Assembly (NCBI GenBank): GCA_050299835.1
Contig: JBNKWP010000008.1
Location: 89,544 to 153,543 of the forward strand
Origin: JAJDOD01 sp050299835
Lineage (GTDB): Bacteria; Pseudomonadota; Alphaproteobacteria; Rhodobacterales; Rhodobacteraceae
Length of the DNA stretch: 64,000 nt
Direction: 5' to 3'
The notes below the pieces were generated by a model that saw only the letters and a list, made by a program, of their open reading frames with translations, ran no database searches and had not been told where the DNA came from. How positions within the stretch are numbered: position 1 is the first letter of the stretch; the number at the start of each line of letters is the position of its first letter. The position numbers and the translations under genes are program-made. Positions 17,527 through 26,810 of this stretch are shown here, one piece after another.

Positions 17527-18791
17527 CCGGACCTTTCCAACCGGCGCAACCGCCCGAGCGCCGCGTGCCACCCACCGAGAAGAAACTGCCAATCCCGCAG
17601 TTCGAGTTGATCTCGCTTCTCGCGATGCTGTCTGCCACGGTCGCCTTTTCGCTCGACGCGATGCTGCCTGCACTGCCGCAGATCGGTGAAGCCCTCACAC
17701 CGGACACACCCAATCGCGTGCAACTCGTTATCAGCGCCTTCGTCCTTGGCCTTGGGATGGGCACATTCTTCACCGGCGCCCTCAGCGACGCCTTCGGCCG
17801 CCGTCCCATCGCGGTTGGAGGAGCCCTGGTATATTGCGCCGCAGCCCTCGTCGCCGCTCTTTCACCCAATATCGAGACCCTGCTGGCGGCCCGCTTCGTC
17901 CAGGGCATCGGGGCGGCCGGCCCCCGCGTGACCGCAATGGCCATCGCCCGTGACCTCTTTTCCGGTCGCCGCATGGCGCAGGTCATCAGCTACGTGATCT
18001 TCGTCTTCACGATCTTTCCCGTTTTTGCCCCGTCCCTTGGCTGGGCCATCGCCCAGGTCTTCGGCTGGCGCGGTATTTTCGCCTCCTTCGCCGTCTTCTC
18101 CGCCGTGTCCATCGCCTGGCTTCTGATCCGTCTGCCGGAAACCCTCCGGCCCGAGAATGTCAGACCGTTCCGCGCGAAAAGGCTAATCGAAGGGACTCGC
18201 GAGGTCCTCGGCAACCGGCGCGTCGTCATTGCGATCGCTGTTCAAACGTTGATTTTCGGGGCGCTGTTCTCGGCCCTCGCCAACAGCCAGCAGATATTCG
18301 ACCAGGTCCTTGGCAAAGGGGAAACATTCCCGCTCTGGTTCGGGTTGATGGCCATCCTCGCATCGAGCGCTAACCTGATCAACGCGCGCATCGTCATGCG
18401 GCTCGGCATGAAAGAGGTCGTGCGCCGCGTGCTGCTCATCCAGGGCGGCTTCACCCTGATCTACCTGGTCCTGCAATTGGCCAATCTAGCACCGGAGGGA
18501 CTGGTCTTCCCATTGGCCTTCCTCTGGCTCACCTCGATCTTCTATCTTGCCGGGTTCGGCATCGGGAACATGAACGCGCTGGCAATGGAGCCGCTTCCGC
18601 ATATGGCGGGCCTCGCGGCTTCGGTCATAACCGCACTTGCGACAATCGGAGCGGCGCTCCTGACCGTTCCGATCGGTCTCGCATTCGACGGAACATTGGT
18701 GCCTTTGACCGCGGGAGTTCTCACGCTGGTTGGGACCGCAGTTCTGCTGCTGCGTCAGCTTGCCGATGACGAGGTCATCGAAGCCGGGTGA
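17523..18791 (+). CDS. Bcr/CflA-family drug resistance MFS transporter
   Basis: 422 residues from GTG at 17523, overlapping the upstream stop. After a ~30-residue hydrophilic leader the first helix carries 'FSLDAMLPALPQIG', the Bcr/CflA hallmark, and the loop 'GALSDAFGRRPIAVGG' is the MFS signature. About twelve helices. Probable proton-driven efflux of drugs or small metabolites. Its 3' end overlaps the convergent zapE gene by 37 bases. Confidence 0.87.
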   Translation: MTGPFQPAQPPERRVPPTEKKLPIPQFELISLLAMLSATVAFSLDAMLPALPQIGEALTPDTPNRVQLVISAFVLGLGMGTFFTGALSDAFGRRPIAVGGALVYCAAALVAALSPNIETLLAARFVQGIGAAGPRVTAMAIARDLFSGRRMAQVISYVIFVFTIFPVFAPSLGWAIAQVFGWRGIFASFAVFSAVSIAWLLIRLPETLRPENVRPFRAKRLIEGTREVLGNRRVVIAIAVQTLIFGALFSALANSQQIFDQVLGKGETFPLWFGLMAILASSANLINARIVMRLGMKEVVRRVLLIQGGFTLIYLVLQLANLAPEGLVFPLAFLWLTSIFYLAGFGIGNMNALAMEPLPHMAGLAASVITALATIGAALLTVPIGLAFDGTLVPLTAGVLTLVGTAVLLLRQLADDEVIEAG

Positions 18792-19849
18792 TCCAGCCCC
18801 CACCCGGCGCTCTGCATCTCCCGCAAGCGGCTCGCGGTTCGTTCGAATTCAAAACTGCCTTCGCCTTCGATATAGAGACGCTCGGGTGCGTCGGCCGCGG
18901 TGGCGATCAGGCGCACTCGAGCTTCGTATAGCGCATCCACCAGTGTCACGAAACGCCGCGCCTGGTTGTAGTTTTCAGACGACAGGCGCGGAATGTCCTC
19001 CAGGATCAGAACCCGCACCGCATCGGCAAGCGCCAGGTAGTCTGCCGGTCCAAGCGGCTGGCCGCAAAGGTCGTAGAACCCCGCCCGCGCCACTCCGTTC
19101 GAGAACTCGGAGATGTGCACCTCCCGGGTTTTCACCCTTAAGATGAGCTCCCCGGATTGCCCATCCGACAGGTCGCTCCAGATGGCATTGACCACCTGCC
19201 GGGACTCGGCATTGGACGGATAGAAATAGACCTGCTCCCCAGACAGCCGATCCTGCCGATAGTCCCGCGGCGACACCAGTTCATGCACGACCAGACGCGA
19301 TTTGATCAATTCGATAAACGGCAGGAACAGCGCCCTGTTCAGTCCGTCCTTGTACAGTTCGTCCGGCATCCGGTTCGACGTGGTCACCACGGTCACGCCC
19401 GCCTCCATCAACATACCGAAGAGTCGGCCGACGATCATCGCATCCGCAATATCCGTGATCTGCATCTCGTCGAGACAGAGAAGGTTCAGCCCCTCCGACA
19501 GGTCTTCTCCGACCGGCACCAACGCATTGTCCACTTCGGTCTGGCGCGCCAGATGGAGCCGCGCTTGCACATCCTGCATGAAGGCATGAAAATGCACGCG
19601 CCGGCCGCCTGCGACCTCGTGAAAGAGATCCATGAGCATCGACTTGCCGCGCCCGACGCCGCCCCAAAGGTAAAGTCCCGCGACCGGCTTCGGCTTCTTC
19701 GAAAACAGCGACTTCAGGCCGCCTGGATTTCTCGCCGCCAATCCTTCCGCAATGCGATCGAATTCTGGCAATACGGCCAGTTGCGCCGGATCGGAGTCCA
19801 GCACGCCCTCTGCAAGCTTCGCCTCATAGGCTCGTGTGACAATGCCCAT
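18755..19849 (-). CDS. zapE: AFG1/ZapE-family ATPase
   Basis: 364 residues from ATG at 19849 (E. coli ZapE has 375). Walker A 'GGVGRGKS' is at residues 63-70 and Walker B is 'LLCLDEMQITD'. ZapE is a division-associated ATPase in E. coli and its mitochondrial relative AFG1 is linked to protein quality control. The frame stays open to a TTG at 19951 and contains other ATGs, but the start used gives the usual family N-terminus ('AKLAEGVLDSDPAQ'); no clear ribosome site supports any of them. Confidence 0.88.
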   Translation of the reverse strand: MGIVTRAYEAKLAEGVLDSDPAQLAVLPEFDRIAEGLAARNPGGLKSLFSKKPKPVAGLYLWGGVGRGKSMLMDLFHEVAGGRRVHFHAFMQDVQARLHLARQTEVDNALVPVGEDLSEGLNLLCLDEMQITDIADAMIVGRLFGMLMEAGVTVVTTSNRMPDELYKDGLNRALFLPFIELIKSRLVVHELVSPRDYRQDRLSGEQVYFYPSNAESRQVVNAIWSDLSDGQSGELILRVKTREVHISEFSNGVARAGFYDLCGQPLGPADYLALADAVRVLILEDIPRLSSENYNQARRFVTLVDALYEARVRLIATAADAPERLYIEGEGSFEFERTASRLREMQSAGWGLDHPASMTSSSAS

Positions 19850-19991
19850 TGCGGCTTGGAACCGATATTCTGGGAAGACTTCAAGCAAAATCATCGCTGA
19901 GGCATGCCGCCTGCGCATGACGGGAATGCGGAGTTCCCGGCTACTCGTCAAATGTCCCGGCCCATAGTTTGCGCATCAAAGGAGACGACCA

Positions 19992-20090
19992 ATGCAAAAC
20001 GACCGCATCGACATTGAAGCCATCGAACTCAAAGCCCGCCGCCTGCGCGCGGAATACCTGTCGGGTTTCTTCAAGCGGCGGACCCGCTAA
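19992..20090 (+). CDS. 32-residue basic protein, RSP_7527-like
   Basis: MQNDRIDIEAIELKARRLRA opens the protein and it ends in a basic 'FFKRRTR'. A strong ribosome site (GGAGA, seven bases from ATG) and an in-frame stop support it as a real gene. The pattern 'I-x-A/E-I-E-x-x-A-x-x-x-R-A-E' resembles very small alphaproteobacterial proteins with a DUF1127-like charge pattern. Function unknown. It sits between divergent zapE and the rRNA methyltransferase. Confidence 0.55.
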   Translation: MQNDRIDIEAIELKARRLRAEYLSGFFKRRTR

Positions 20091-20132
20091 GTCCCGCTTC
20101 CTTCGGACCGGTGGACGGGATAAGGGAGACCC

Positions 20133-21323
20133 ATGTCATCCCGTCCCGTCATCCGGCTCCTTCCCAAAATCGACCCGCGCCCGCTGAAGCGTGGATTTCC
20201 CTGGGTTTACGCCAACCAGCTTGTCGTCGACCGACGCACCAAAGCACTGGCACCCGGAACCATCGTCACGCTGGAAGATGCCGCCCGCACGCCACTCGGC
20301 ACTGCGACGATCAATCCGAACTCCAAGATCATCGCCCGCCTGCTCGACCGCGACCCCGAGGCCCAGATCGATGCGTCCTGGCTGAGTTCAGGACTTGCCC
20401 GTGCCCTGGCCCTGCGCGAAACGCTTTACGACAGCCCGCATTACCGGTTGATCCACGCGGAGGCCGATGGCCTGCCGGGATGCGTGATCGACCGATTCGG
20501 GGACGCAATCGTCGTCCAGCCGAATGCCGCGTGGATAGATGGCTTGATGCCAGTTCTTTGCGACACGCTTGCCGAGCTTACCGGGGCGACGACCGTGTAC
20601 AAGAATGCGCAAGGCCGCGCCCGCAGTCTTGAAGGGCTGGATGACGCCTCGGAGGTGATGATCGGCTCGCTTGAGGGGCCGATACCCGTGCCGATGAACG
20701 GCGCGACCTATATGGCCGACCTGAAAGGCGGCCAGAAGACCGGCCTTTTCTACGACCAGCGCCCAAACCACGCCTTCGTCGCAAGACTGTCGAAAGGCCG
20801 CGACGTCCTTGACGTCTTCTCCCATGTCGGCGGTTTCGCGTTGGCCGCACTTGCCAACGGAGCAAAATCGGCGCTCTCGGTCGACGGATCGGCCCCCGCG
20901 CTGGCTTTTGCTGAACAGGGGGCGATCGCGTCGGGTGTCGGGGAGGCATTCTCAACACGGCAGGGCGATGCCTTCGACACGCTCGACTCTCTCGCATCCG
21001 AAACCCGCACATTCGGTTCGGTCATCTGCGATCCGCCGGCCTTTGCACCCTCGAAAAACGCGCGTGATGCAGGTTTGCGCGCCTATGAACGCGTCGCCCG
21101 CCTGGCTGCCCCACTGGTCGGGCCGGACGGGTTCCTCACGCTTTGCTCGTGCAGCGGCGCCGTCGATCTCGCCGCCTTCCAGAAAGCCTCGGTCCGGGGT
21201 ATCGGCCGGGCCGGGCGCGCCGCGCAGCTGCTGCGCATCGGCTATGCCGGACCGGACCACCCGCGCCTGCCTGCGTTGGAGGAAAGCGGTTACCTCAAGG
21301 CCCTGACCTTTCGCCTGACATGA
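20133..21323 (+). CDS. RlmI-like 23S rRNA (cytosine-5) methyltransferase
   Basis: 396 residues. The N-terminal PUA-like part ('RPLKRGFPWVYANQL') precedes a Rossmann methyltransferase with SAM motif 'DVFSHVGGFALAAL' and catalytic-loop 'VICDPPAFAPSK'. In E. coli RlmI methylates C1962 of 23S rRNA. The stop overlaps the PIN-protein start (ATGA). Confidence 0.87.
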   Translation: MSSRPVIRLLPKIDPRPLKRGFPWVYANQLVVDRRTKALAPGTIVTLEDAARTPLGTATINPNSKIIARLLDRDPEAQIDASWLSSGLARALALRETLYDSPHYRLIHAEADGLPGCVIDRFGDAIVVQPNAAWIDGLMPVLCDTLAELTGATTVYKNAQGRARSLEGLDDASEVMIGSLEGPIPVPMNGATYMADLKGGQKTGLFYDQRPNHAFVARLSKGRDVLDVFSHVGGFALAALANGAKSALSVDGSAPALAFAEQGAIASGVGEAFSTRQGDAFDTLDSLASETRTFGSVICDPPAFAPSKNARDAGLRAYERVARLAAPLVGPDGFLTLCSCSGAVDLAAFQKASVRGIGRAGRAAQLLRIGYAGPDHPRLPALEESGYLKALTFRLT

Positions 21324-21862
21324 AGGTCCTGATTGACGCCTGCGTGCTCTATCCCACCGTTCTGCGCGAACTGGTGCTTGGACATGCCGCAACCGGCGCT
21401 TTCCAGCCCCTCTGGTCCGACCGGATTCTCGAGGAATGGAGGCGGGCCGCGCTGCGCAAATCCGAGCGCGATGGCATCATCGCCGAAGGGGAGATCGCGC
21501 TCGCGAAATCCAAGTTCCCGCACGCGTTAATTGAGGTGCGTTTGGAGACGCAAGCGCGCCTCACTCTGCCCGACCCCGACGACATCCACGTCTTCGCCGC
21601 AGCCATCGACGGTGCGGCCGATGCGCTCCTGACCCTGAACCTGAAGGACTTTCCGACCCACCTGCTTGCCGCCAAGGGCATCCTGCGACGGCACCCCGAC
21701 GAATTCCTGCTTGAAGCCTTTCACCAGGACCAAAGGAGCCTTCGTCTGATCGTCGAGCATGTCCTGGCCCGCGCCGCCGCCCACGGCATAGACACCTCCA
21801 ATCCCCGCGCAATACTGAAAAAAGCCCGCCTGCCACGTTTCGCAAAAGCGCTCACCGCCTGA
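21320..21862 (+). CDS. PIN-domain ribonuclease-like protein
   Basis: 180 residues from ATG at 21320, overlapping the rlmI stop. It opens 'MKVLIDACVLYPTVLRELVL' with the first PIN acidic residue Asp6, and further acids lie in 'LPDPDDIHVFAAAI'. PIN proteins are metal-dependent RNases, often toxins. No antitoxin gene is next to it, and coupling to an rRNA methyltransferase suggests an RNA-related housekeeping role rather than a toxin-antitoxin pair. Confidence 0.8.
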   Translation: MKVLIDACVLYPTVLRELVLGHAATGAFQPLWSDRILEEWRRAALRKSERDGIIAEGEIALAKSKFPHALIEVRLETQARLTLPDPDDIHVFAAAIDGAADALLTLNLKDFPTHLLAAKGILRRHPDEFLLEAFHQDQRSLRLIVEHVLARAAAHGIDTSNPRAILKKARLPRFAKALTA

Positions 21863-21926
21863 CATCGCAAGGCGGCTTCATCTCTTTCCAAATACGCGTC
21901 GCAACCGAAGACAAGGACAGGCCGCT

Positions 21927-22622
21927 TCAGGTTTCGGCCACCACGGCCCACCGCGCTTCCAGCGCCTCGATCGCCGCAATCCGGTCCTCGGTCTTGGGAT
22001 GGCTCATCAGCCAGACCGGCATCCCTGCGCCGCGCATCCCCGTAAGCTTCCCCAGCTTCCGAAACAGCGATTTCTGCGGTTCCGTTCCGATCCGCGACTT
22101 GACCAGGAGAGCAGACGCATAGGCATCCGCCTCGAACTCGTCGCCCCGCGACAGCCGCGCCGCGAGGAGCGAGGTCAACAGATTTGCGATATAGACACCA
22201 AGCCCCGGCAGGAAACGCCCAAGCACCATGGCGAGCGCCATCCGGATCGCGTTCTGACCCGAAAAATCGATCATGCGCCGCCGCGAATGTCCAAGGGCGA
22301 CGTGGCCAAGCTCATGGGCGATGACGCTTGCCAACTCCTCGCCGGACACCTCTCCGTCCCGGTATTTCTGGTAGAAGCCACGGGTCAGAAAGATACGCCC
22401 ATCCGGTGCCGCCAACCCATTCACCGGTTCAACCTCGTAAAGATGCACCTTAATCCGCGGCAGATCCAACGCATCGGCCATCCGGTCGGTCAGGCGTTTT
22501 AGGCCGGGATCGGCCAGTTCCGTCGATTTCTCGTCTAGCTCCTTCTTCGTCCGCCAGGCGGAGAGCTTGTACATGATCAGCGCATAGACAATGGCCAGAA
22601 GGATGGGCGTGAATTTCAACAT
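21927..22622 (-). CDS. M48-family zinc metallopeptidase, membrane-anchored
   Basis: 231 residues. One N-terminal helix ('LLAIVYALIMYKL') anchors it. The zinc motif HELGH is at residues 103-107, and 'GDEFEADAYA' provides the third ligand. It resembles HtpX-like peptidases but has fewer membrane spans. It follows dedA by 38 bases, a gap holding a small GGACGT/ACGTCC inverted repeat, and probably ends the seven-gene minus-strand run. Confidence 0.88.
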   Translation of the reverse strand: MLKFTPILLAIVYALIMYKLSAWRTKKELDEKSTELADPGLKRLTDRMADALDLPRIKVHLYEVEPVNGLAAPDGRIFLTRGFYQKYRDGEVSGEELASVIAHELGHVALGHSRRRMIDFSGQNAIRMALAMVLGRFLPGLGVYIANLLTSLLAARLSRGDEFEADAYASALLVKSRIGTEPQKSLFRKLGKLTGMRGAGMPVWLMSHPKTEDRIAAIEALEARWAVVAET

Positions 22623-22660
22623 GCGTCATATATGGGACGTTCCGCGGCCACGTCCAACGT

Positions 22661-23260
22661 CTAGTCCTTCGTATGGCTTTTCAACCGTCTCACCAGCATC
22701 CAGCCGATCACGACCGCCCCGAATGCGGTCACCACGAAACCCGAGGCGTTGGACAACAGGCTGGCGAGCTGGGTGATTTCCGAAGAGAAGGCATACCCCA
22801 GGACCACATAGAACCCCACCCAAATCGCTTCGCCCGCGGCGTCCCAGAGCGTGAAGCGCATGGCGCCAAGGCCACCTGCCCCGGCGGCAAAGTTCACATA
22901 AGGCCCAAGTGGCGCCAGCGCCCAGGTCGAGAAGAATACCGCGTACTCTCCGCGCTCCGACACCCACCGACGTGCCTTGCCATAGGCCGCCTCGGATTTC
23001 CGCCGCCGCGACGCCAGGCGCTCCAGAGCCGGACCAAAGCCCTGCCCGATCCTGTATCCGGTCTGATCTCCAAGCACCGCACCTATCCAGCCAGCTGCCA
23101 GAACACTTGAAAGGGATAAGTCCCCGGACGCGGCAAAAGCACCTCCGGCCAGCATGACCAGCGCAGTCGGGATCGGGATCAGCAGGCAGGACAAGAAGGC
23201 CGACAGTGCTACAGCATAGCCACCCCAATTGGCGACGAGAGCCAGCAATGCCTCGGTCAT
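22661..23260 (-). CDS. DedA-family membrane protein
   Basis: 199 residues with several hydrophobic stretches. The segments 'SCLLIPIPTALVMLAGGAFA', 'GWIGAVLGDQTGYRIGQG' and 'ALAPLGPYVNFAAG' correspond to the DedA/SNARE-associated fold, a family linked to lipid flipping and membrane potential. The canonical 'F-x-R-x-x-P' helix is replaced by 'STWALAPLGPY', lacking the usual arginine. The start overlaps the 111-residue protein stop (ATGA). Confidence 0.8.
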   Translation of the reverse strand: MTEALLALVANWGGYAVALSAFLSCLLIPIPTALVMLAGGAFAASGDLSLSSVLAAGWIGAVLGDQTGYRIGQGFGPALERLASRRRKSEAAYGKARRWVSERGEYAVFFSTWALAPLGPYVNFAAGAGGLGAMRFTLWDAAGEAIWVGFYVVLGYAFSSEITQLASLLSNASGFVVTAFGAVVIGWMLVRRLKSHTKD

Positions 23261-23592
23261 TGTCCGTGCGCCGCGCGAAAGGCCGCGATCCCCTTTTCGA
23301 TTTCGCGGATATAGTCCTCGACCGGGATACCCTTGTCTGCGGCAATGTCCTCCAATGTCTGCCGACCCGGAGGTGGCGGCTCCAGGCCAAGGATCTCCAT
23401 CATCGCGTCGCGTGGCATATCCCAGCTATGGGCCACATAGCGCGGCGTCATCCATGCGGCGATAGGTTGCTCCTTTTCGGCATCGAAGTCCCGCGCCTTG
23501 CGAAATGCGCCAACACCGAAAAATATCGCCAGCCCGAGGAAGACGGCGAAGGCCAGCAAAAGTGTCCTGTGGTGTGTCCAAAGCCTCCGCAT
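23257..23592 (-). CDS. 111-residue membrane-anchored protein of unknown function
   Basis: One N-terminal membrane helix ('LLLAFAVFLGLAIFFGVG') is followed by a soluble ~85-residue part with 'WMTPRYVAHSWDMPRDAM' and a proline run 'GLEPPPPGRQTLEDIAADKG', which looks like a small helical domain. Starts in a TGATG overlap with the VWA gene and ends overlapping dedA. I do not recognise a family; co-expression with the VWA/AAA+ pair is the only clue. Confidence 0.75.
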   Translation of the reverse strand: MRRLWTHHRTLLLAFAVFLGLAIFFGVGAFRKARDFDAEKEQPIAAWMTPRYVAHSWDMPRDAMMEILGLEPPPPGRQTLEDIAADKGIPVEDYIREIEKGIAAFRAAHGQ

Positions 23593-24776
23593 CAGCCCAA
23601 CACTTTCATGCCCCGTGTCAGCCCCTCAAGCGTCAACGGAACCATGCGTTCCGGCCCGATGATCTCCCGAATGAGCTGAGTCGATTGAGTATATTGCCAG
23701 TGCCGTTCCGGCGCAGGATTGATCCAGAGAAAATCGGGCCACTGCTCCTGGGCGCGTCGCAGCCAGACCTCGCCCGCCTCTTCGTTCCAATGCTCGTTGG
23801 CTCCGCCCGGCATGATGACTTCATAAGGTGACATGGCCGCATCGCCCACGAAGATACATTTCCATTGCGACCCGAACCGGTTCAGCACATCCCAGGTGGG
23901 CGTCCGGGCATTCCAGCGGCGCCGGTTTTCCTGCCAGACGCCTTCGTAGAGGCAATTGTGGAAATAGAAGTACTCAAGGTTCTTGAATTCGGTCCGCGCG
24001 GCCGAGAACAGGTCCTCCACCATTTCAACAAAAGGGTCCATCGAACCACCCACGTCGAAGAACAGAAGGACGCGCACCGCGTTGCGCCGTTCGGGACGGG
24101 TTTTCACATCGAGATAGCCGTGTTCCGCCGTCGACCGGATTGTGCCGTTCAGGTCAAGCTCATCCGCAGCCCCCTCGCGCGCCCATTGCCGAAGCCGCTT
24201 CAGCGCCATCTTGATCGCCCGCGTCCCGATCTCCCGCGTATCGTCCAGGTCCCTGAATTCGCGCCGATCCCAGACTTTGACCGCCCGTTGGTGTCGTGAT
24301 TTGTTCTGCCCGATCCGCACGCCTTCCGGATTGTACCCGTATGCCCCGTTAGGCGACGTGCCCGCTGTTCCGATCCATTTCGATCCGCCCTGGTGCCGCT
24401 TCTCCTGCTCCCTCAGCCGCTCTCGCAAAGTGTCCATAAGTTTTTCGAAGGACCCCAGCTTCTCGATCTCGGCTTTCTCTTCTTCGGTCAGGTACTTCTC
24501 CGCCATCTTGCGAAGCCAGTCGTCGGGGATATCGACCATCTCCAGAACCGCTTCCGCCGGGATGCTGTCCACGCCATCGAATGCCTCGGCAAAGGCGCGG
24601 TCGAACCGGTCCAGGTGCGCCTCGTTCTTCACCAATGCGGTGCGGGCCAGATAGTAAAATCCGTCAACGTCAAAAGTCACAAGGTCAGCCGAAACCGCCG
24701 CTAGGAAATCGAGATATTCCCGGGGGCTTGCCGGCACTCCGGCCCGGCGCAGCGCCCCGTAGAACGGGAGAAACAT
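23592..24776 (-). CDS. VWA domain protein, CoxE-like
   Basis: 394 residues from ATG at 24776, which overlaps the stop of the 55-residue protein (TGATG). The N-terminal half is helical; the C-terminal half is a von Willebrand A fold with a degenerate metal site 'FFDVGGSMDPF' (Asp-x-Gly-Gly-Ser). Proteins of this CoxE/YehP type work with MoxR AAA+ ATPases in cofactor or complex maturation. A MoxR gene lies 4 kb away at 28649. The upstream part of the long open frame is not homologous and was trimmed. Confidence 0.85.
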   Translation of the reverse strand: MFLPFYGALRRAGVPASPREYLDFLAAVSADLVTFDVDGFYYLARTALVKNEAHLDRFDRAFAEAFDGVDSIPAEAVLEMVDIPDDWLRKMAEKYLTEEEKAEIEKLGSFEKLMDTLRERLREQEKRHQGGSKWIGTAGTSPNGAYGYNPEGVRIGQNKSRHQRAVKVWDRREFRDLDDTREIGTRAIKMALKRLRQWAREGAADELDLNGTIRSTAEHGYLDVKTRPERRNAVRVLLFFDVGGSMDPFVEMVEDLFSAARTEFKNLEYFYFHNCLYEGVWQENRRRWNARTPTWDVLNRFGSQWKCIFVGDAAMSPYEVIMPGGANEHWNEEAGEVWLRRAQEQWPDFLWINPAPERHWQYTQSTQLIREIIGPERMVPLTLEGLTRGMKVLG

Positions 24777-24943
24777 CAGCTGGCGAGACGCTCGACGAGG
24801 AGCGTCAGGAATAGCCCGAGGATCATGAAGGCGATTGCAAATCCGGCGGCATATTGCGCCATGTCCAGCCGGTTGCCGCCGCGTTTTCTTGCCGTGGCGA
24901 CACCCACAAAAATGCCAAGGATCAGGCAGGCCAAGATGATCAT
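24776..24943 (-). CDS. 55-residue two-helix membrane protein
   Basis: Starts MIILACLILGIFVGVATARK with a first membrane helix, a short basic loop, then a second helix ('GFAIAFMILGLFLTLLVERL'). The ATG overlaps the DUF2927 stop (ATGA) and the TGA overlaps the VWA start (TGATG), so it is embedded in a translationally coupled operon, which supports it despite its size. Function unknown; it could anchor the VWA protein at the membrane. Confidence 0.75.
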   Translation of the reverse strand: MIILACLILGIFVGVATARKRGGNRLDMAQYAAGFAIAFMILGLFLTLLVERLAS

Positions 24944-26304
24944 GCCGGAATCTCCGCCCGTCGGCTTCTTGGGGAAATTGCAAGTATTTCAGCGGCACGA
25001 TCCCGCACTTCCGACCCCGAACCAAAGCCATAGCGCCCCCAGGCCAATGCCTCCCGGCGCACACGCGCCGCCTCGCCCGGTTTCGACTGCAATTCCAGCG
25101 CCTCCGCCTTCACAAGCAGCAACAGCGACAGGAGCGAGGCATGTTCCGCCTGCCGCACGGTGTCCAGATGCTGATCCACCAATTGTTGCGCCAGCTCGGC
25201 ATGTCCCGCCGACAGCTGGAACGCCGCGATCTGAAGCGCCACATGGGCTTCCTGCAAGGCACTGTCGGGGCGGCTGTGATAGATTCGTCCGGCGATCATA
25301 AATGCGTTCAAAGCCTCGCCCGGATCGGAAGCGAGGCTCTGGCGGCCAAGAACGTAATAGGAAAACGCCAGACGCGGATCGTTCGGACCCGCTGCCCCGG
25401 CCAGTTCCACCGCCCGTCTCGCCGCGGCAAGTCGCCGTGACGACGACCCGCGCGGCGAAGACGCCTGCACGATCGCGCGGCTCCACGCCCCTGTCTGGAT
25501 AGCAGGCGGCGCTATATCGCCAAATCCTCCGCGCGGGTTCAGGCGCGCCAGAATACCCGGCAGACGTTGAGCGACCAACTGGCGGCTCATTCCCGACCTC
25601 AGCTCCCGGTCATAGCTCACCCGCAGCATCAACATGTCATAGCCGGTCAGCACCGCATGGAAATTGTCATCGTTGAAAACAGACATGGGCAGCCGGAACA
25701 TGTCGTTCACCGGCCCAAGGCCCTGGGCAATCTCCTCATGAAGGCAGTCCCGCATTTCCTGCGGGCTGACATCGTTCGGCAGGAAAACCACCATTGATCG
25801 GCGCTCGGACAAACGGTTCCAGAAGGTTGCCGGGTCGTTGCGGCGCGAACGGTATTCTTTCCAGCTCGAAACATTGGGACGCACGAAGCACGCGGCCGCT
25901 GGCGCCACACGCTGTATCTGGCGCTGCGGCATTGGCTCGACGGTGATCGTCGCCGGCTGCGATGCCGGTACGCGTGAAATGTTCAGACCGGCTTCGCTGC
26001 GCAGCCGCCGGATCAATCGGTCCAGGTCCGGCGCGAGCGTCTGGGGGGCAGTCCCAAGGATACGCACCGTGATCGGACCCTCGAAACGGGTGAAGACAGG
26101 GACATTATCGCCATTTTCCAGCGTGAAGGTCAGATCGAGGTAATCGCGGGCCAATTGCGCGTTTGAATAGACCGGCGGCAGCGGGACTGTCCGCGCGAAA
26201 GTCTTCATCGGCGGCAGGGAAATATCGGGCGTGTCCAGCCGTGTCGTCTCACCGGATGAACAGGCGGCAAGCATGAATGCCAGCAGCATGCGAAACCGCC
26301 TCAT
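24940..26304 (-). CDS. DUF2927 lipoprotein
   Basis: 454 residues. The N-terminus is a lipoprotein signal with lipobox LAAC (Cys15). Residues ~50-290 form the DUF2927 region, with 'DCLHEEIAQGLGPVNDMFRL', a His-Glu-Glu pattern resembling a peptidase helix. The rest is helical and repeat-like ('AHVALQIAAFQLSAGHAELA'), suggesting TPR-type packing. Function unknown. It overlaps both neighbours by 4 bases. Confidence 0.85.
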   Translation of the reverse strand: MRRFRMLLAFMLAACSSGETTRLDTPDISLPPMKTFARTVPLPPVYSNAQLARDYLDLTFTLENGDNVPVFTRFEGPITVRILGTAPQTLAPDLDRLIRRLRSEAGLNISRVPASQPATITVEPMPQRQIQRVAPAAACFVRPNVSSWKEYRSRRNDPATFWNRLSERRSMVVFLPNDVSPQEMRDCLHEEIAQGLGPVNDMFRLPMSVFNDDNFHAVLTGYDMLMLRVSYDRELRSGMSRQLVAQRLPGILARLNPRGGFGDIAPPAIQTGAWSRAIVQASSPRGSSSRRLAAARRAVELAGAAGPNDPRLAFSYYVLGRQSLASDPGEALNAFMIAGRIYHSRPDSALQEAHVALQIAAFQLSAGHAELAQQLVDQHLDTVRQAEHASLLSLLLLVKAEALELQSKPGEAARVRREALAWGRYGFGSGSEVRDRAAEILAISPRSRRAEIPA

Positions 26305-26747
26305 GCCGGCCTCGCGTATTTGATGAAGGGTGTCAGTTGGCCGATCCGGTCATAGAGCTTGCGCGCCTCGGCATTGAAGTCCTGCGTCAGCCAATAGACC
26401 GACGGCGCACCGGCATCATCCGCCGCCGCATAGACCGCCTCGATCAACTTGCGACCGACGCCCTGCCCGCGCACCTCCGGCACGGCGTACAGATCCTGCA
26501 GATAGCAGACGTTCTCGATCTTCCAGCCATGACGATGAAACAGGTAATGCACCAGCCCAACTGGCGTTCCTTCAATCTCGGCAATCAGGCCGTGGAAGTC
26601 GTGCGGATCGTCGCCCAGCAGTCGTGCGAAAGAGCTTGCATAGACGTCTTCGGGCAATTCGGTTTCGTAAAATGCGAGGTAGTCGCGCCAAAGCGCGCGC
26701 CAATGCGGTTCGTCTTCCGCCACCAGTGGACGCACGGAACATTCCAT
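26301..26747 (-). CDS. GNAT-family N-acetyltransferase
   Basis: 148 residues from the ATG at 26747. The acetyl-CoA loop is 'VRGQGVGRKLIEAVYAAA' (R/Q-x-x-G-x-G/A), with 'CYLQDLYAVPEV' before it and 'YWLTQDFNAEARKLYDRIG' near the end. Acceptor unknown. It is the first gene of the coupled minus-strand run, overlapping the DUF2927 start. Confidence 0.85.
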   Translation of the reverse strand: MECSVRPLVAEDEPHWRALWRDYLAFYETELPEDVYASSFARLLGDDPHDFHGLIAEIEGTPVGLVHYLFHRHGWKIENVCYLQDLYAVPEVRGQGVGRKLIEAVYAAADDAGAPSVYWLTQDFNAEARKLYDRIGQLTPFIKYARPA

Positions 26748-26810
26748 TGCGCGGACACTAGACCGGGTATTCGCGATGCACCAGCCCACCAATGCAGGTA
26801 TCGGCGGAAA

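Noticed and set aside
21320..21862. Toxin-antitoxin module
   Set aside because: The PIN gene has no adjacent antitoxin and is coupled to an rRNA methyltransferase.
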